64,000 nucleotides of DNA from Lachnospiraceae bacterium. GTDB lineage: Bacteria > Bacillota_A > Clostridia > Lachnospirales > Lachnospiraceae. The notes under the pieces are model-generated. The model searched no databases, was not told where the DNA came from, and was given only the letters and a program-made list of their open reading frames with translations. Shown here one piece after another: positions 35,028 to 43,945 of the stretch. Numbering within the stretch: the first letter of the stretch is position 1; each line of letters opens with the position of its first letter. The translations under genes and the position numbers were made by a program. The DNA lies in NCBI GenBank assembly GCA_024690425.1, contig JAILCT010000100.1:1-64000 (forward strand). Direction: 5' to 3'.

Positions 35028-37097
35028 ATGAAAAAGAGTATTGTATTGGCGGCATGCCTGATAACGGCAGCAGGTCTTATCCTTGCAGGATGCGGTAAGA
35101 AGAGCGGAAGTGATCTTAAGGATAAACTTGATATTTCCACTGCGGGAGAAGCAGTGGGAAATACCGGCAGTGAAGAAGCTGAAGAAGATAAGGGAACAAA
35201 AGATGATAAGAAGGTTAAAAAGTCAGGTGAGAAGCCAATACTTCTTAAGCACAGAGGTTTTAAATACGAGCATAACAGTAACGGGCAGCTGGTGATCGAC
35301 CATAAGTATTCTTATCTTTCGCTTGGTTATGATCAGGGGCGCTCCAACAAGGAGCTTGCAGTGAGCCTTGAAGAAGCAAGGGATGAGCTGCTGGCTCTTG
35401 AAGAAGACAAACGGAAGGATGAGCTTAAGGCCCTTGAAGAGAATGAGATGTATTCCTTTGAGGAGGGCTTTAACACCTATGTAAGGAGGGCGGATCCCTC
35501 GGTTGTAAGTTTTGTTACCGAATATTCGGCTGTCGGTGAATTCGACGGGCAATACTATACGGAGTATACGTCTCACAATTACTATACAGGCAGCGGGGAA
35601 GAAATAAAGCTTTCGGATATAGTAAAGGATGAAGATGCATTTTTTGATATCCTTGCCGGGAGGTTCAAGGAATATTTTGACTACGCTAATAAGAATGTAT
35701 ATTTCACTGATGCTGATGCGGATACCGACACCGTGAAGAAAAATATTAAGAAATATATGGATTCGGGATCATGCTCATGGACACTCGACCCGTACGGAGT
35801 TACATTTTTCCTTAATGCTTATACAGGACTTCCGGAGGGTGTGAGCCAGACAGTCTTTTTTACGGATGATGAGGATGGCAGTATTTTTAACGAAGAATTC
35901 AGCGAGGATGCTGGGGATGAGTGGGTGACGCAGATCCCCGAGCATATCGGCTGCTATATCGATACGGATGATGACGGAGAGGCTGAATATGTAAATGCAT
36001 ACCCGCTGACCGACATGAAGGAATACGAAGGCTCGGAAGAGTATTATGTCAGCGGACTGCATGTGGGCATTGATGGGGAGATCCGGAACTTTAAGACCGT
36101 GATGGAAGGCGGTACGGTTTATTACGATACCTATCTTATGCATAAGAAGGGTAAGACTGTCCTGCTTGAATGCCATGATGAATATGACAGTTATTTTATT
36201 ACTTCTTACAAGCTGGCCGGCGGGATAGATGAGGCGGATGCGTTAAGAGGAGCCTTTGAATGGTCGCAGGATGATAACGACAGTGACAGGGATACAATGC
36301 TCCCGCATTACCTTCCGCTTGACATGGACAGTATCAGGGTGCTCATGGAAGAGGATAATGAAGCCCGCGATATGACGCCCGATATGATGAGCATCGATGA
36401 AGACGGGAAGATGGAGCTTGCCTCGGGTGATTTTGAACATTTTGTAAGAGCAGAAGATGACGGAAGCGTTACGGTTGATGTGGGGGAGAGCATAGATCCC
36501 TTCTATGGAGTCTGGGTCGGCTCCTATAAGGACAGGGCGAAGGCAGTTGAACTAAATGACGTTCTTAAGGAGAAGGGATTCGAACCGGATTATCTTTTTG
36601 CACCGGAATGGGACAACTTAAGTGATGAACCTTATTACTGCATAACGGCAGGGATATGTCACACAAAGGAAGCAGCTGACGTTATCCTTGGAGAGGCAAA
36701 GAAGGCAGGCTATAAAGATGCCTACATTAAGTTCACCGGGGAGAGGACCGGGCACAGGATCTATTATATTGTGTACGATGAAGGTAAGCTGGATATATCG
36801 CCTGATGAGGTCATAATAAACGATGTGCAGATCGAAGAACTCTCGGGCGGCAGCGGAGATACGGCGACACTGATCGTTGATAAGGATACCGTATTTGACG
36901 AATCCTGTGAGACCGAGTTCTTCGGGAATTACAAGCAGGGGGACACACCTCTTGAGTGGTACAACACTAACCAGGATATGATCGATAAGGATGTTGATGA
37001 ATATATTTCGGGCGGATCCGCATTGAAGGGTGTCTTCGAAGTGAGCATTACGGGAAACCATGTTGACAGGTTCTACGGAAGCTACTGGTGGGACTGA
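35028..37097 (+). CDS. Lipoprotein with DUF3298-like and SPOR-like regions
   Basis: About 689 residues. ATG 35028 has better SD spacing than the ATG one codon earlier. The signal ends in a lipobox (LAGC, Cys22), followed by an acidic, Lys-rich linker. Residues ~150-290 resemble the DUF3298/RsiV-type extracellular domain (VGEFDGQYYTEY, IKLSDIV). Residues ~485-575 show a SPOR-like repeat (YGVWVGSYKDRAKAVELNDV, then ITAGICHTKEAADVI), a fold that can bind denuded peptidoglycan. A cell-envelope sensing or binding role is plausible but not established. The next gene encodes a related lipoprotein. Confidence 0.7.
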   Translation: MKKSIVLAACLITAAGLILAGCGKKSGSDLKDKLDISTAGEAVGNTGSEEAEEDKGTKDDKKVKKSGEKPILLKHRGFKYEHNSNGQLVIDHKYSYLSLGYDQGRSNKELAVSLEEARDELLALEEDKRKDELKALEENEMYSFEEGFNTYVRRADPSVVSFVTEYSAVGEFDGQYYTEYTSHNYYTGSGEEIKLSDIVKDEDAFFDILAGRFKEYFDYANKNVYFTDADADTDTVKKNIKKYMDSGSCSWTLDPYGVTFFLNAYTGLPEGVSQTVFFTDDEDGSIFNEEFSEDAGDEWVTQIPEHIGCYIDTDDDGEAEYVNAYPLTDMKEYEGSEEYYVSGLHVGIDGEIRNFKTVMEGGTVYYDTYLMHKKGKTVLLECHDEYDSYFITSYKLAGGIDEADALRGAFEWSQDDNDSDRDTMLPHYLPLDMDSIRVLMEEDNEARDMTPDMMSIDEDGKMELASGDFEHFVRAEDDGSVTVDVGESIDPFYGVWVGSYKDRAKAVELNDVLKEKGFEPDYLFAPEWDNLSDEPYYCITAGICHTKEAADVILGEAKKAGYKDAYIKFTGERTGHRIYYIVYDEGKLDISPDEVIINDVQIEELSGGSGDTATLIVDKDTVFDESCETEFFGNYKQGDTPLEWYNTNQDMIDKDVDEYISGGSALKGVFEVSITGNHVDRFYGSYWWD

Positions 37098-37148
37098 AGG
37101 CTCATCCTTATAAGATGAGGGCTCATCATATAAATAGGGGGAAGTACT

Positions 37149-39032
37149 GTGAAGAAAAGAATCATTTTTATTGCGGTAGCGTGCCTTTTATCATGTATGC
37201 TCCTTGCTGGCTGTAATAAAAAGTCCGATCTGAAGGACACATTGAACAATGAGACCGCAGTCCGGCCTGATGAAGATAAACCTGAAGGGAATAATATCGT
37301 TAAGGATGAAGATGATGATGCAGTCCCGGATGGTGATCTTAACCTTAACGGGAAGGATGTGCAAAACGAAATAGACCTCACATCGGAGGATCTGATCCTT
37401 GAATTCCTTGAAGGCGAGTGGACCATGATCGACAGGAATAAGAGAGAAGACTTCGCCACACTCAGGATACGGAATAACGGGGCATTTGATTTTATAAGGA
37501 ATAAGGATGACGCATCGGGAAGCGGCAGGCTGCATTTTGCGTATTCTATGGCGGATGCCGATGAGGAACCGGACAGTTTCAGCCTTGAGTTTGACGATCT
37601 GGATGAACTTGTACCTGAGGGGAGGCTTGACTATCCGGGCTCCGGAGGCCCTTATGAGTCAAGCGGCATATTTCATATAGGTATAGGAGAGGACCGGGAT
37701 TATCTGTACCTTAAGGAGATAGGGAACGGAGATACCATGATATCCCTCTATGCCCTCAATGTTGTCGGACCTGATGATTATGAGAACTGGACTCCGGCAT
37801 GGCTCTTCTACAGGGATAAGGCTCCGGAGGCTGTGGATGAAGCGCCGGATGCAGACAGGTTCTATGCATGGGCATGGGAACGTGACAGCGACGGTATATG
37901 GCTCCAGCCGATGACCCTGTATGAATACGACACGGAAGACGAGTATACGGGCAGGCGGTACAGAGGCGGCTATTTCACGGAGAAGGAAGATATACGTTCC
38001 GTATATTACAGGATCTCGGACAGGGTGGACTTGAACGGACTGCTCGAGGCCGATAAATGGAGCCGCGAGTATCCTCTTATGATGTATGAGGTATCACTCG
38101 ATAATAAGGGAAGGGTCGCTAAGGTCAATGAGGTTGATCAGAGCTATTACAACATTTATGACCTGGGCGATATCGATCCGGAATTCTCATATGAGGGAAC
38201 GAAGATCACCATAAACGGGCATGAGATGGATATACAGGAGTACGCTCCGGCAGCCAATGCGATCATGGATTGTACAAGGGTCGGAGACTGGATAATAGTT
38301 GAATGCCATGTCAACCCTCATACCAGCCTGTATGAGTTCTACAATATCAATTCAGGTGATTTTGAATATGATATAGCAGGTGCCAATCTTACCTGGCTGG
38401 GAGCTGATCTGTCAACAGCCGTTTACTCGGATTACAATCAGATATTTGATTTCTGGGGTAAACGTATCGGACAGGTTGATGAAGGAGAAGTGTATGGCCT
38501 TGAGTGGCTGGATGAGGAGACGATCGGTGCCGAGTGCCGGATGATTGACGGTAAGGGAACGGAGAAGGAATATACCTATAAGGTTGAGTACAGACCTCAG
38601 GACAAGGCCGTGCTCACTTATTACGAATACCTGCTTGGCGGCAGCCGCCAGTGGCGGAGGTTCAGGGATGAGATGCCGGACGGAGCGGCTGCGCTCGTGA
38701 TAGTAAACCCGCCGTCGAAGATGCTTGATAAGATGCCTCCGCCCCAGGTGTATGATGAGGGTGCATATGACAGGATGGTCGTGGTAAGCCTTATGGACGG
38801 CATGAGGCTGCATGTCGATTCGAACGAACCTGACGAAAACGGCAGGGAAAAGTACTGGGGCAGGCTTCATGATGTCAACAGGGGAGACGCCACGGTATTT
38901 GAGATAACGGTTCCTGAAGGACTACCGAACGGAACCCTTGTGGTGCGTACCCCCAATTCAGGAGAGGTCCTGTGGGATATCACACAGATATCTGGCAGAG
39001 ATCCTGTCATGAGCAAATTCCTGACCATGTGA
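37149..39032 (+). CDS. Lipoprotein related to the preceding one
   Basis: 627 residues, GTG start after GGGGAAG. The signal peptide with lipobox LAGC (Cys22) and the segment after it (KKSDLKDTL) closely match the upstream lipoprotein (KKSGSDLKDKL), so the two share at least an N-terminal origin. The remainder is acidic and beta-rich with no domain I recognise; repeated WxxxDRN/WMID-like segments suggest lipocalin-like or DUF-type binding modules. The TGA stop codon is supplied by the first three bases of a REP-like repeat that follows. Confidence 0.65.
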   Translation: MKKRIIFIAVACLLSCMLLAGCNKKSDLKDTLNNETAVRPDEDKPEGNNIVKDEDDDAVPDGDLNLNGKDVQNEIDLTSEDLILEFLEGEWTMIDRNKREDFATLRIRNNGAFDFIRNKDDASGSGRLHFAYSMADADEEPDSFSLEFDDLDELVPEGRLDYPGSGGPYESSGIFHIGIGEDRDYLYLKEIGNGDTMISLYALNVVGPDDYENWTPAWLFYRDKAPEAVDEAPDADRFYAWAWERDSDGIWLQPMTLYEYDTEDEYTGRRYRGGYFTEKEDIRSVYYRISDRVDLNGLLEADKWSREYPLMMYEVSLDNKGRVAKVNEVDQSYYNIYDLGDIDPEFSYEGTKITINGHEMDIQEYAPAANAIMDCTRVGDWIIVECHVNPHTSLYEFYNINSGDFEYDIAGANLTWLGADLSTAVYSDYNQIFDFWGKRIGQVDEGEVYGLEWLDEETIGAECRMIDGKGTEKEYTYKVEYRPQDKAVLTYYEYLLGGSRQWRRFRDEMPDGAAALVIVNPPSKMLDKMPPPQVYDEGAYDRMVVVSLMDGMRLHVDSNEPDENGREKYWGRLHDVNRGDATVFEITVPEGLPNGTLVVRTPNSGEVLWDITQISGRDPVMSKFLTM

Positions 39033-39133
39033 AGACACGGGGACGGTTCTTTTGTCTTCATTTTGTGAAGACACGGGGACGGTTCTTTTGTCTTCATTTT
39101 GCAGGGACACAGGGACGGTTCTTTTGTATTCAT
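39030..39133. repeat. REP-like element, three tandem direct copies
   Basis: Copies begin at 39031, 39067 and about 39103, a 36-bp period. The first two are identical over 30 bp (GAAGACACGGGGACGGTTCT...); the third has several changes (GGGACACAGGGACGG). The TGA at the start of the first copy is the stop codon of the upstream lipoprotein gene. Confidence 0.85.
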
Positions 39134-39189
39134 CATTGAAAGCCCGGGGACTCTGTGGTCTCATGCTATAAAATCATTGGGAGAATCAT

Positions 39190-39366
39190 ATGAACGGAAG
39201 TTGTGATACCTGTGCATACTACTTTTATGATGAGGAGTACGACGAGTATGTGTGCGATATGGATATAGATGAGGATGATTACGCAAGACTGATGGAGCGT
39301 GACTTTAAAGGATGTCCTTATTACGTTAACGGTGACGAGTATAGGGTCGTCAGGCATCAAATGTGA
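39190..39366 (+). CDS. DUF6472-like small protein
   Basis: 58 residues. Pattern SCDTCAYY...YEYVCDMD...GCPYY...EYRVVRHQM, with cysteines at 5, 8, 22 and 42. I recognise the layout as DUF6472-like, a small acidic protein common in Lachnospiraceae, probably metal-binding. SD GGGAG lies about 6 nt before the ATG. The function is unknown. It sits between the REP array and a LacI gene and could be co-transcribed with the latter (48 bp apart). Confidence 0.65.
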   Translation: MNGSCDTCAYYFYDEEYDEYVCDMDIDEDDYARLMERDFKGCPYYVNGDEYRVVRHQM

Positions 39367-39414
39367 CGGGGCATTACAACATATTAGGGAGCATTACATT
39401 ATTAAGGAGGAAAC

Positions 39415-40413
39415 ATGCCGGCAACAATAGTAGACATAAAGGAACAGACGGGGCTTTCTCTTGCAACCATATCCAAGTATTTGAACGGCGGTAATGTCCT
39501 GCCTGAGAATAAGGAGAAGATAGAAGCTGCCATAAAGGATCTTCATTATGAGGTCAACGAGATCGCCAGAAGCATGGTCACCAGCAAGACAAGGACTATC
39601 GGGATCCTTGTGCATTCGGCGAGCAGTCCTTTCTGCGGGCAGATACTTCACTATCTCAGCGAGGCGCTGCGCTCTAAAAAGTACGGGATGCTCATCTGCG
39701 ATTCCAACAATGATGAGGAACTTGAAAAGCAGAATGTGAAATACCTGCTTAGTAAGAAGGTTGACGGGATAATCGTTATCCCTGTTGCCAATAACGCTTC
39801 ATTTCTTAGCGGAACAAGAAAGAGGAACGTACCTGTAGTTTTACTGGACCGTGCACTTAAAGATGAGAGCTTCGACTGTGTGAAGATAGACAACCGTCAG
39901 GCAGTTTCAAGGGCCATGCAGGTGATCCTCAAAAACGGACATAAGAAGATAGCCATCATAGGATCGAAGAGGGAGTACACGGGGCGTGAGAGATATGAGG
40001 GATTTAAAGGGGCTATGAAGGAAGCAGGAATACCCGTGCGTGATGAATACGTTCGTCTTGGAGTTCATTCGCTTGCCTGGGGTTATGAGAACATGAAAGA
40101 CCTTCTTGAGCTTGCTGACAGGCCGACGGCAGTTTTTACGGATAATTACGAGATAACTCTCGGGGCTGTGATGGCAGTAAACGAATCTTCGCTTAAATGT
40201 CCGGATGACATTTCTCTTGTAGGCTTTGATGACCAGATCATATTTCATCTCATAAATCCGCCTCTTTATATGGTGGAACAGCCCCTGCAGGAAATGAGCA
40301 ACAAAGCGGTAGAACTCATACTCGGCCGTATTGACAGCGGGTCATTGGATATGCCCATGGAGATATCGCTTGGGACCAGGATCATAGAAGGAAAGTCAGT
40401 CAGGAGAGCCTAG
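39415..40413 (+). CDS. LacI-family transcriptional regulator
   Basis: 332 residues. The N-terminal HTH (TIVDIKEQTGLSLATISKYLNG) and hinge helix are followed by a sugar-binding domain (TRTIGILV, VDGIIVIPVANN, KKIAIIGSKREY, LVGFDDQ). It probably represses the downstream sugar operon: two CGAAACGTTTCG-type operators flank that operon's promoter. Its own promoter is not obvious. The ligand is likely a pentose, fucose or a derivative, judging only from the mutarotase in the operon. Confidence 0.9.
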   Translation: MPATIVDIKEQTGLSLATISKYLNGGNVLPENKEKIEAAIKDLHYEVNEIARSMVTSKTRTIGILVHSASSPFCGQILHYLSEALRSKKYGMLICDSNNDEELEKQNVKYLLSKKVDGIIVIPVANNASFLSGTRKRNVPVVLLDRALKDESFDCVKIDNRQAVSRAMQVILKNGHKKIAIIGSKREYTGRERYEGFKGAMKEAGIPVRDEYVRLGVHSLAWGYENMKDLLELADRPTAVFTDNYEITLGAVMAVNESSLKCPDDISLVGFDDQIIFHLINPPLYMVEQPLQEMSNKAVELILGRIDSGSLDMPMEISLGTRIIEGKSVRRA

Positions 40414-40439
40414 AGGATATTTTATTTTTTACTGACAGA

Positions 40440-40451
40440 TGAAACGTTTCG
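40440..40451. promoter_or_regulatory. LacI-type operator, upstream site
   Basis: GAAACGTTTC at 40441-40450 (TGAAACGTTTCG with flanks) is a palindrome with the central CG of LacI-family operators. It lies 27 bp after the regulator's stop and about 102 bp centre to centre from the second site. Confidence 0.7.
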
Positions 40452-40501
40452 GCATATGTGCAAGCGAATGGTGATCAATATCCAGTTAATTAAATTTGTG
40501 A

Positions 40502-40530
40502 TTGACTGATTTTGCTGGATGTGAGATAAT
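40502..40530 (+). promoter_or_regulatory. Promoter of the mutarotase operon
   Basis: TTGACT (40502-40507) and GATAAT (40525-40530) are 17 bp apart. The expected start near 40537 is just before the second operator. Confidence 0.7.
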
Positions 40531-40540
40531 CTTGTTCGGA

Positions 40541-40554
40541 GCGAAACGTTTCGC
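40541..40554. promoter_or_regulatory. LacI-type operator, downstream site
   Basis: GCGAAACGTTTCGC is a perfect 14-bp palindrome at about +5 to +18 of the predicted transcript, a position where bound repressor blocks RNA polymerase. Confidence 0.78.
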
Positions 40555-40577
40555 CAAAAAACACAAAACAAGCAGAA

Positions 40578-40610
40578 ATGAAGACGAAAGAACCGTCCCC
40601 GTGTCTTCAT
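40578..40610. repeat. REP-like element in the operon leader
   Basis: A single 33-nt copy in reverse orientation whose ends (ATGAAGAC/GTCTTCAT) form an 8-bp stem. It lies in the untranslated leader between the operator and the SD of the mutarotase gene; the ATG within it is in frame but is not the real start. Confidence 0.75.
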
Positions 40611-40625
40611 GGAAAGGAGAGAAGA

Positions 40626-41081
40626 ATGCTTAAAGGGATCCCGCCCATCCTGACACCGGAATTATTGAAGGTGCTTTGTGAGATGGGACACACTGATGAG
40701 ATAACAATAGCTGACGGTAATTTTCCGGGTCATTCATTCGGAAAGCCGGTTATAAGGCTCGACGGCCACGGAGTACCCGAGGTGCTGGATGCGATCATGC
40801 AGGTATTTCCGCTTGATACATATCCGGACAGGGATGGAGTGATGCATGCACCCTGCGTGCTGATGGCACTGGAGCCTAATGATGTCGGGAAGCTGGAAAC
40901 ACCGATATGGAATGAATATAAGGAGATAGTATGGAAATATGATGAACGCGGGGCTGAGGCCTTCGAGGAGATCAATAAGTGGAAGTTCTACGATCAGACA
41001 AGGGAGAAATCCTGCGCCGTCATTATGACAAGTGAGAAGGCGCTGTATGCCAACATCATCCTCAGGAAGGGTGTTGTCTAG
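40626..41081 (+). CDS. RbsD/FucU-family sugar mutarotase
   Basis: 151 residues from ATG 40626 after a strong AAAGGAGAG; an in-frame upstream ATG at 40578 is only part of the REP element. The protein starts MLKGIPPILTPELLKVLCEM, and GHTDEITIADGNFP contains the Asp of the active site. The family interconverts pyranose/furanose or anomers of ribose or fucose. It is first in an operon with a zinc dehydrogenase and an aldo/keto reductase under LacI control, so it probably prepares a sugar for oxidation or reduction. FucU fits slightly better than RbsD, but the sugar is not certain. Confidence 0.82.
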   Translation: MLKGIPPILTPELLKVLCEMGHTDEITIADGNFPGHSFGKPVIRLDGHGVPEVLDAIMQVFPLDTYPDRDGVMHAPCVLMALEPNDVGKLETPIWNEYKEIVWKYDERGAEAFEEINKWKFYDQTREKSCAVIMTSEKALYANIILRKGVV

Positions 41082-41169
41082 AGGTATTTCTTAGAAAAGG
41101 CGCTGTATAAGAAATATAAATAAGGTAACAGATATAAAAATGCGAAGCTATTAAGGAAGGAGAAGGATC

Positions 41170-42246
41170 ATGTCAGTAGTAAAGATGAGGATGAGGGGGG
41201 CGATATTGCCCGGTAATTCGACGGTTGAATTGAAGGATTTTGAGAAGCCTGTACCCGGATACGGGCAAGTGCTAATAAAGACCAAGGCAACGACCATATG
41301 CGGAAGTGATATCCGCTGCATATACAGGGAACATACGGGTAAGGGAGCCGAAGGCTATATACCCGGCATGATCGCAGGACACGAACCCAGCGGACTTATA
41401 GTTGAAGAGGGTGAAGGCCTTAAGCGTTTCAAGAAGGGAGACAGGGTCATCGTATATCATATATCCGGCTGCGGCGTATGCAATGACTGCAGAAGGGGCT
41501 ACTATATTTCCTGCACGAGTAAGTTCAGAGCAGCATATGGATGGCAGAGGAACGGGGGCATGGGAGAATATATACTTGCTGATGAGAAGGATCTTATCGC
41601 CCTTCCGGATGAGCTGACCTATAAGGACGGCGCCCAGGTGGCATGCGGATTCGGTACGGTATATGAAGCGATAGAGAAGATAGGCATAAGCGGTAATGAT
41701 GCGGTTCTCGTCACCGGGCTCGGACCCGTGGGACTTGCGACTTTGATGTTATGCAAGGCTCTTGGAGCCAATCAGCTGATAGGCGTTGAGATGAATGACT
41801 ATAGGATCGACCTGGCTAAGAAGCTGGGGCTTGTTGATCATGTGTTTAAGCCGGGCGATGATGCCCTTGACCGGATAATGGAAGCAACGAAGGGAAGGGG
41901 CGTCGAGAAGGCTATCGACTGTTCGGCTGCCGATCCCGGCAGGCAGCTCGCGATACGTGCGACTCATGCTTACGGTAAGATCGCTTTCGTCGGCGAGGGC
42001 GGCACATGCACCTTTAACCCAAGTCCTGACATCATCCACGGGCAGAAGACCATCTACGGCTCCTGGGTGACATCACTATGGAGGATGGAGGAACTGGTTG
42101 ACAGGCTTGTCCGCTGGGGCATCCATCCCGACGAACTGATAACACATGAATTCCCGCTTGAGCAGGCAGGCGAGGCATATGCCCTCATGGCTTCGGGGCA
42201 GTGCGGCAAGGTTGCGGTGGTGTTCGGCGACCAGGATGAAAGGTAA
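41170..42246 (+). CDS. Zinc-dependent medium-chain alcohol dehydrogenase
   Basis: 358 residues. Catalytic zinc ligands Cys44 and His71-Glu72 (GHE) and the structural-zinc cysteines 101, 104, 107 and 115 (CGVCNDC...C) are all present; the Rossmann domain shows TGLGPVGLA. Such enzymes oxidise polyols or sugar alcohols (sorbitol, threonine, fucose types). SD AAGGAAGGAG precedes the ATG. It lies between the mutarotase and the aldo/keto reductase genes, which suggests a role in an aldose/polyol pathway; the exact substrate is unknown. Confidence 0.88.
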   Translation: MSVVKMRMRGAILPGNSTVELKDFEKPVPGYGQVLIKTKATTICGSDIRCIYREHTGKGAEGYIPGMIAGHEPSGLIVEEGEGLKRFKKGDRVIVYHISGCGVCNDCRRGYYISCTSKFRAAYGWQRNGGMGEYILADEKDLIALPDELTYKDGAQVACGFGTVYEAIEKIGISGNDAVLVTGLGPVGLATLMLCKALGANQLIGVEMNDYRIDLAKKLGLVDHVFKPGDDALDRIMEATKGRGVEKAIDCSAADPGRQLAIRATHAYGKIAFVGEGGTCTFNPSPDIIHGQKTIYGSWVTSLWRMEELVDRLVRWGIHPDELITHEFPLEQAGEAYALMASGQCGKVAVVFGDQDER

Positions 42247-42257
42247 GGTGAAAGAGC

Positions 42258-43244
42258 ATGAATGAAAAAGTTGATGTTAGCAAGGTGCCGGTGCGCAGGC
42301 TCTATACCGGTGCTTACATGCCTGCTGTCGGACTGGGTACATTCGGCTCGGACAAATACTCTTCAGAGCAGATATCGGATGCTGTATACGGGGCAGTGAA
42401 GGCAGGCTACAGGATGCTCGACTGTGCATCCGTATATCAGAATGAGAAGCAGATCGGAGATGTGCTCAGACGCTTGTTTGACGATGGGGTGGTGATGCGC
42501 CGTGAGATGTTTATAACGTCCAAGGTATGGAACGATCAGCACAGGGAAGTACGCAAGGCCTGTGAGAAGAGCCTCGGAGACCTGAATTTATCATATATAG
42601 ACCTGTATTTCGTTCACTGGCCCTTTCCGAATTATCATGCACCGGGGTGTGACGGTGATTCGAGGAATCCGGATTCCAAGCCTTTTTCGGTCGAGGAGTT
42701 TATGGATACATGGAGACAGTGCGAGGAGCTGGTGAATTCAGGGCTTGTACGTGCTATCGGTATGTCGAACATGACGGTCTCCAAGCTCGAAAAGGTCCTT
42801 CCCCTGTGCAGGATAAAGCCGGCAGCTCTTGAGATGGAATGCCATCCGTCCTTTCAGCAGAAGGAGCTGTTTGACTATGCGATCAGTCATGAGATAGTAC
42901 CTATAGGCTTCTGCCCGATCGGTTCGCCCAGCCGTCCGGAGAGGGACAGAACAGTCTGGGATGTTGCGGATACGGAGCTTGATGAGGTTGTGGCAGTAGC
43001 CAAAAAATACAACGTTCATCCTGCGATAGTGTGTATCAAGTGGGCTGTTCAGAGGGGCCTTACCACAATCCCCTTTTCGGTAAAGGAATCCCAGTATGTT
43101 TCCAACCTTAAATGTACCACGGTGGATCCGCTGTCTGATGATGAGATGGAGCTTCTTAAAAAGGCCGAGAGGAACTGCAGGCTTGTAAAGGGTCAGGTCT
43201 TTTTGTGGCCCGGCGCCGAAGACTGGACACAACTGTGGGAATGA
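42258..43244 (+). CDS. Aldo/keto reductase
   Basis: 328 residues. The catalytic tetrad is visible: Asp55 and Tyr60 (LDCASVYQN), Lys89 (FITSKVWN) and His120 (YFVHW). The barrel ends with NADPH-binding residues in IPFSVKESQYVSN. It starts 11 bp after the dehydrogenase gene and is last in the LacI-controlled group. With the dehydrogenase it could interconvert a sugar and its alcohol or handle a lactaldehyde-like intermediate; this is inference from context. Confidence 0.88.
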   Translation: MNEKVDVSKVPVRRLYTGAYMPAVGLGTFGSDKYSSEQISDAVYGAVKAGYRMLDCASVYQNEKQIGDVLRRLFDDGVVMRREMFITSKVWNDQHREVRKACEKSLGDLNLSYIDLYFVHWPFPNYHAPGCDGDSRNPDSKPFSVEEFMDTWRQCEELVNSGLVRAIGMSNMTVSKLEKVLPLCRIKPAALEMECHPSFQQKELFDYAISHEIVPIGFCPIGSPSRPERDRTVWDVADTELDEVVAVAKKYNVHPAIVCIKWAVQRGLTTIPFSVKESQYVSNLKCTTVDPLSDDEMELLKKAERNCRLVKGQVFLWPGAEDWTQLWE

Positions 43245-43259
43245 TGCTATCATGACCAC

Positions 43260-43802
43260 ATGGATTACACACTGATAAGAAGCAGAAGAAAGACGATATC
43301 ACTTGAAATAGATGAAAGCGCGCAACTTTTGGTGCGCGCTCCTCTGCGTGCACCAAAATACGAGATCGAGAACTTTATAAATGAGAAGGGATCCTGGATT
43401 GAGAAACATATAAGGGAAGCCCTTGACAGGAACGATAAGAAAAAAGAGATCGGGGCTCTGAGTCCGGCGGAAATAGCCCGGCTTAAAGAGGATGCCTTAA
43501 GAGTAATACCGGACAAAGTCAGTCGGTATGCCGATATTCTCGGAGTGACATACGGCAGGATAACCATAAGATGCCAGAAGACCCTGTGGGGAAGCTGCAG
43601 CAGAAAGGGGAATCTTAACTTTAACTGCATACTCATGAAAGCGCCTGAGAGGGTGCTTGATTATGTTATTGTCCATGAGCTGTGCCACCGAATCCAGATG
43701 AACCATTCCAGATGCTTCTGGGAACTGGTCGAAGGGGTGGTCCCGGATCATAAGGAATGCCGCAGGTGGCTCCGCAGGGAAGGGAGCCTGTATCTTGGAT
43801 GA
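43260..43802 (+). CDS. YgjP-like zinc metallopeptidase
   Basis: 180 residues. The HExxH motif (HELCH: His139, Glu140, His143), His149 (MNHSRCFW) and the upstream WGSCSRKGNLNFN match the YgjP/DUF45 family of M48-like peptidases. The cellular substrate is unknown. No clear SD precedes the ATG; it lies 15 bp after the aldo/keto reductase and is probably translated from the same message. The stop codon directly abuts a REP-like element. Confidence 0.88.
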   Translation: MDYTLIRSRRKTISLEIDESAQLLVRAPLRAPKYEIENFINEKGSWIEKHIREALDRNDKKKEIGALSPAEIARLKEDALRVIPDKVSRYADILGVTYGRITIRCQKTLWGSCSRKGNLNFNCILMKAPERVLDYVIVHELCHRIQMNHSRCFWELVEGVVPDHKECRRWLRREGSLYLG

Positions 43803-43834
43803 TGAAGACAGAAGAACCGTCCCCGTGTCTTCAT
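43802..43834. repeat. REP-like element after the YgjP-like gene
   Basis: A 33-nt copy in reverse orientation with complementary ends (TGAAGACA/TGTCTTCA). It starts on the last base of the stop codon and precedes the asnA promoter. Confidence 0.75.
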
Positions 43835-43843
43835 AAATAATAC

Positions 43844-43872
43844 TTGCATGGGAATTAAAGCGAGTTTATAAT
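43844..43872 (+). promoter_or_regulatory. asnA promoter
   Basis: TTGCAT (43844-43849) and TATAAT (43867-43872) are 17 bp apart. The predicted start (~43879) lies inside the left arm of the terminator-like stem at 43873-43917. Confidence 0.7.
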
Positions 43873-43917
43873 GTGGAGTGGTCTGTTGCACTTATGACAG
43901 GCCACTCCACTATTTTT
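43873..43917 (+). terminator. Terminator overlapping the asnA transcription start
   Basis: GTGGAGTGGTCTGT pairs with ACAGGCCACTCCAC (14 positions, one G-U), followed by TATTTTT. It can stop transcripts coming from the YgjP side. A transcript starting at the asnA promoter lacks the first ~6 bases of the stem, so it should fold only weakly there and pass. Confidence 0.75.
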
Positions 43918-43945
43918 GTGATTTCGTATATCAGGGAGAAGCGTT

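Noticed and set aside
37099..37118. Terminator between the two lipoprotein genes
   Set aside because: CTCATC/GATGAG gives only a 6-bp stem without a T-run.
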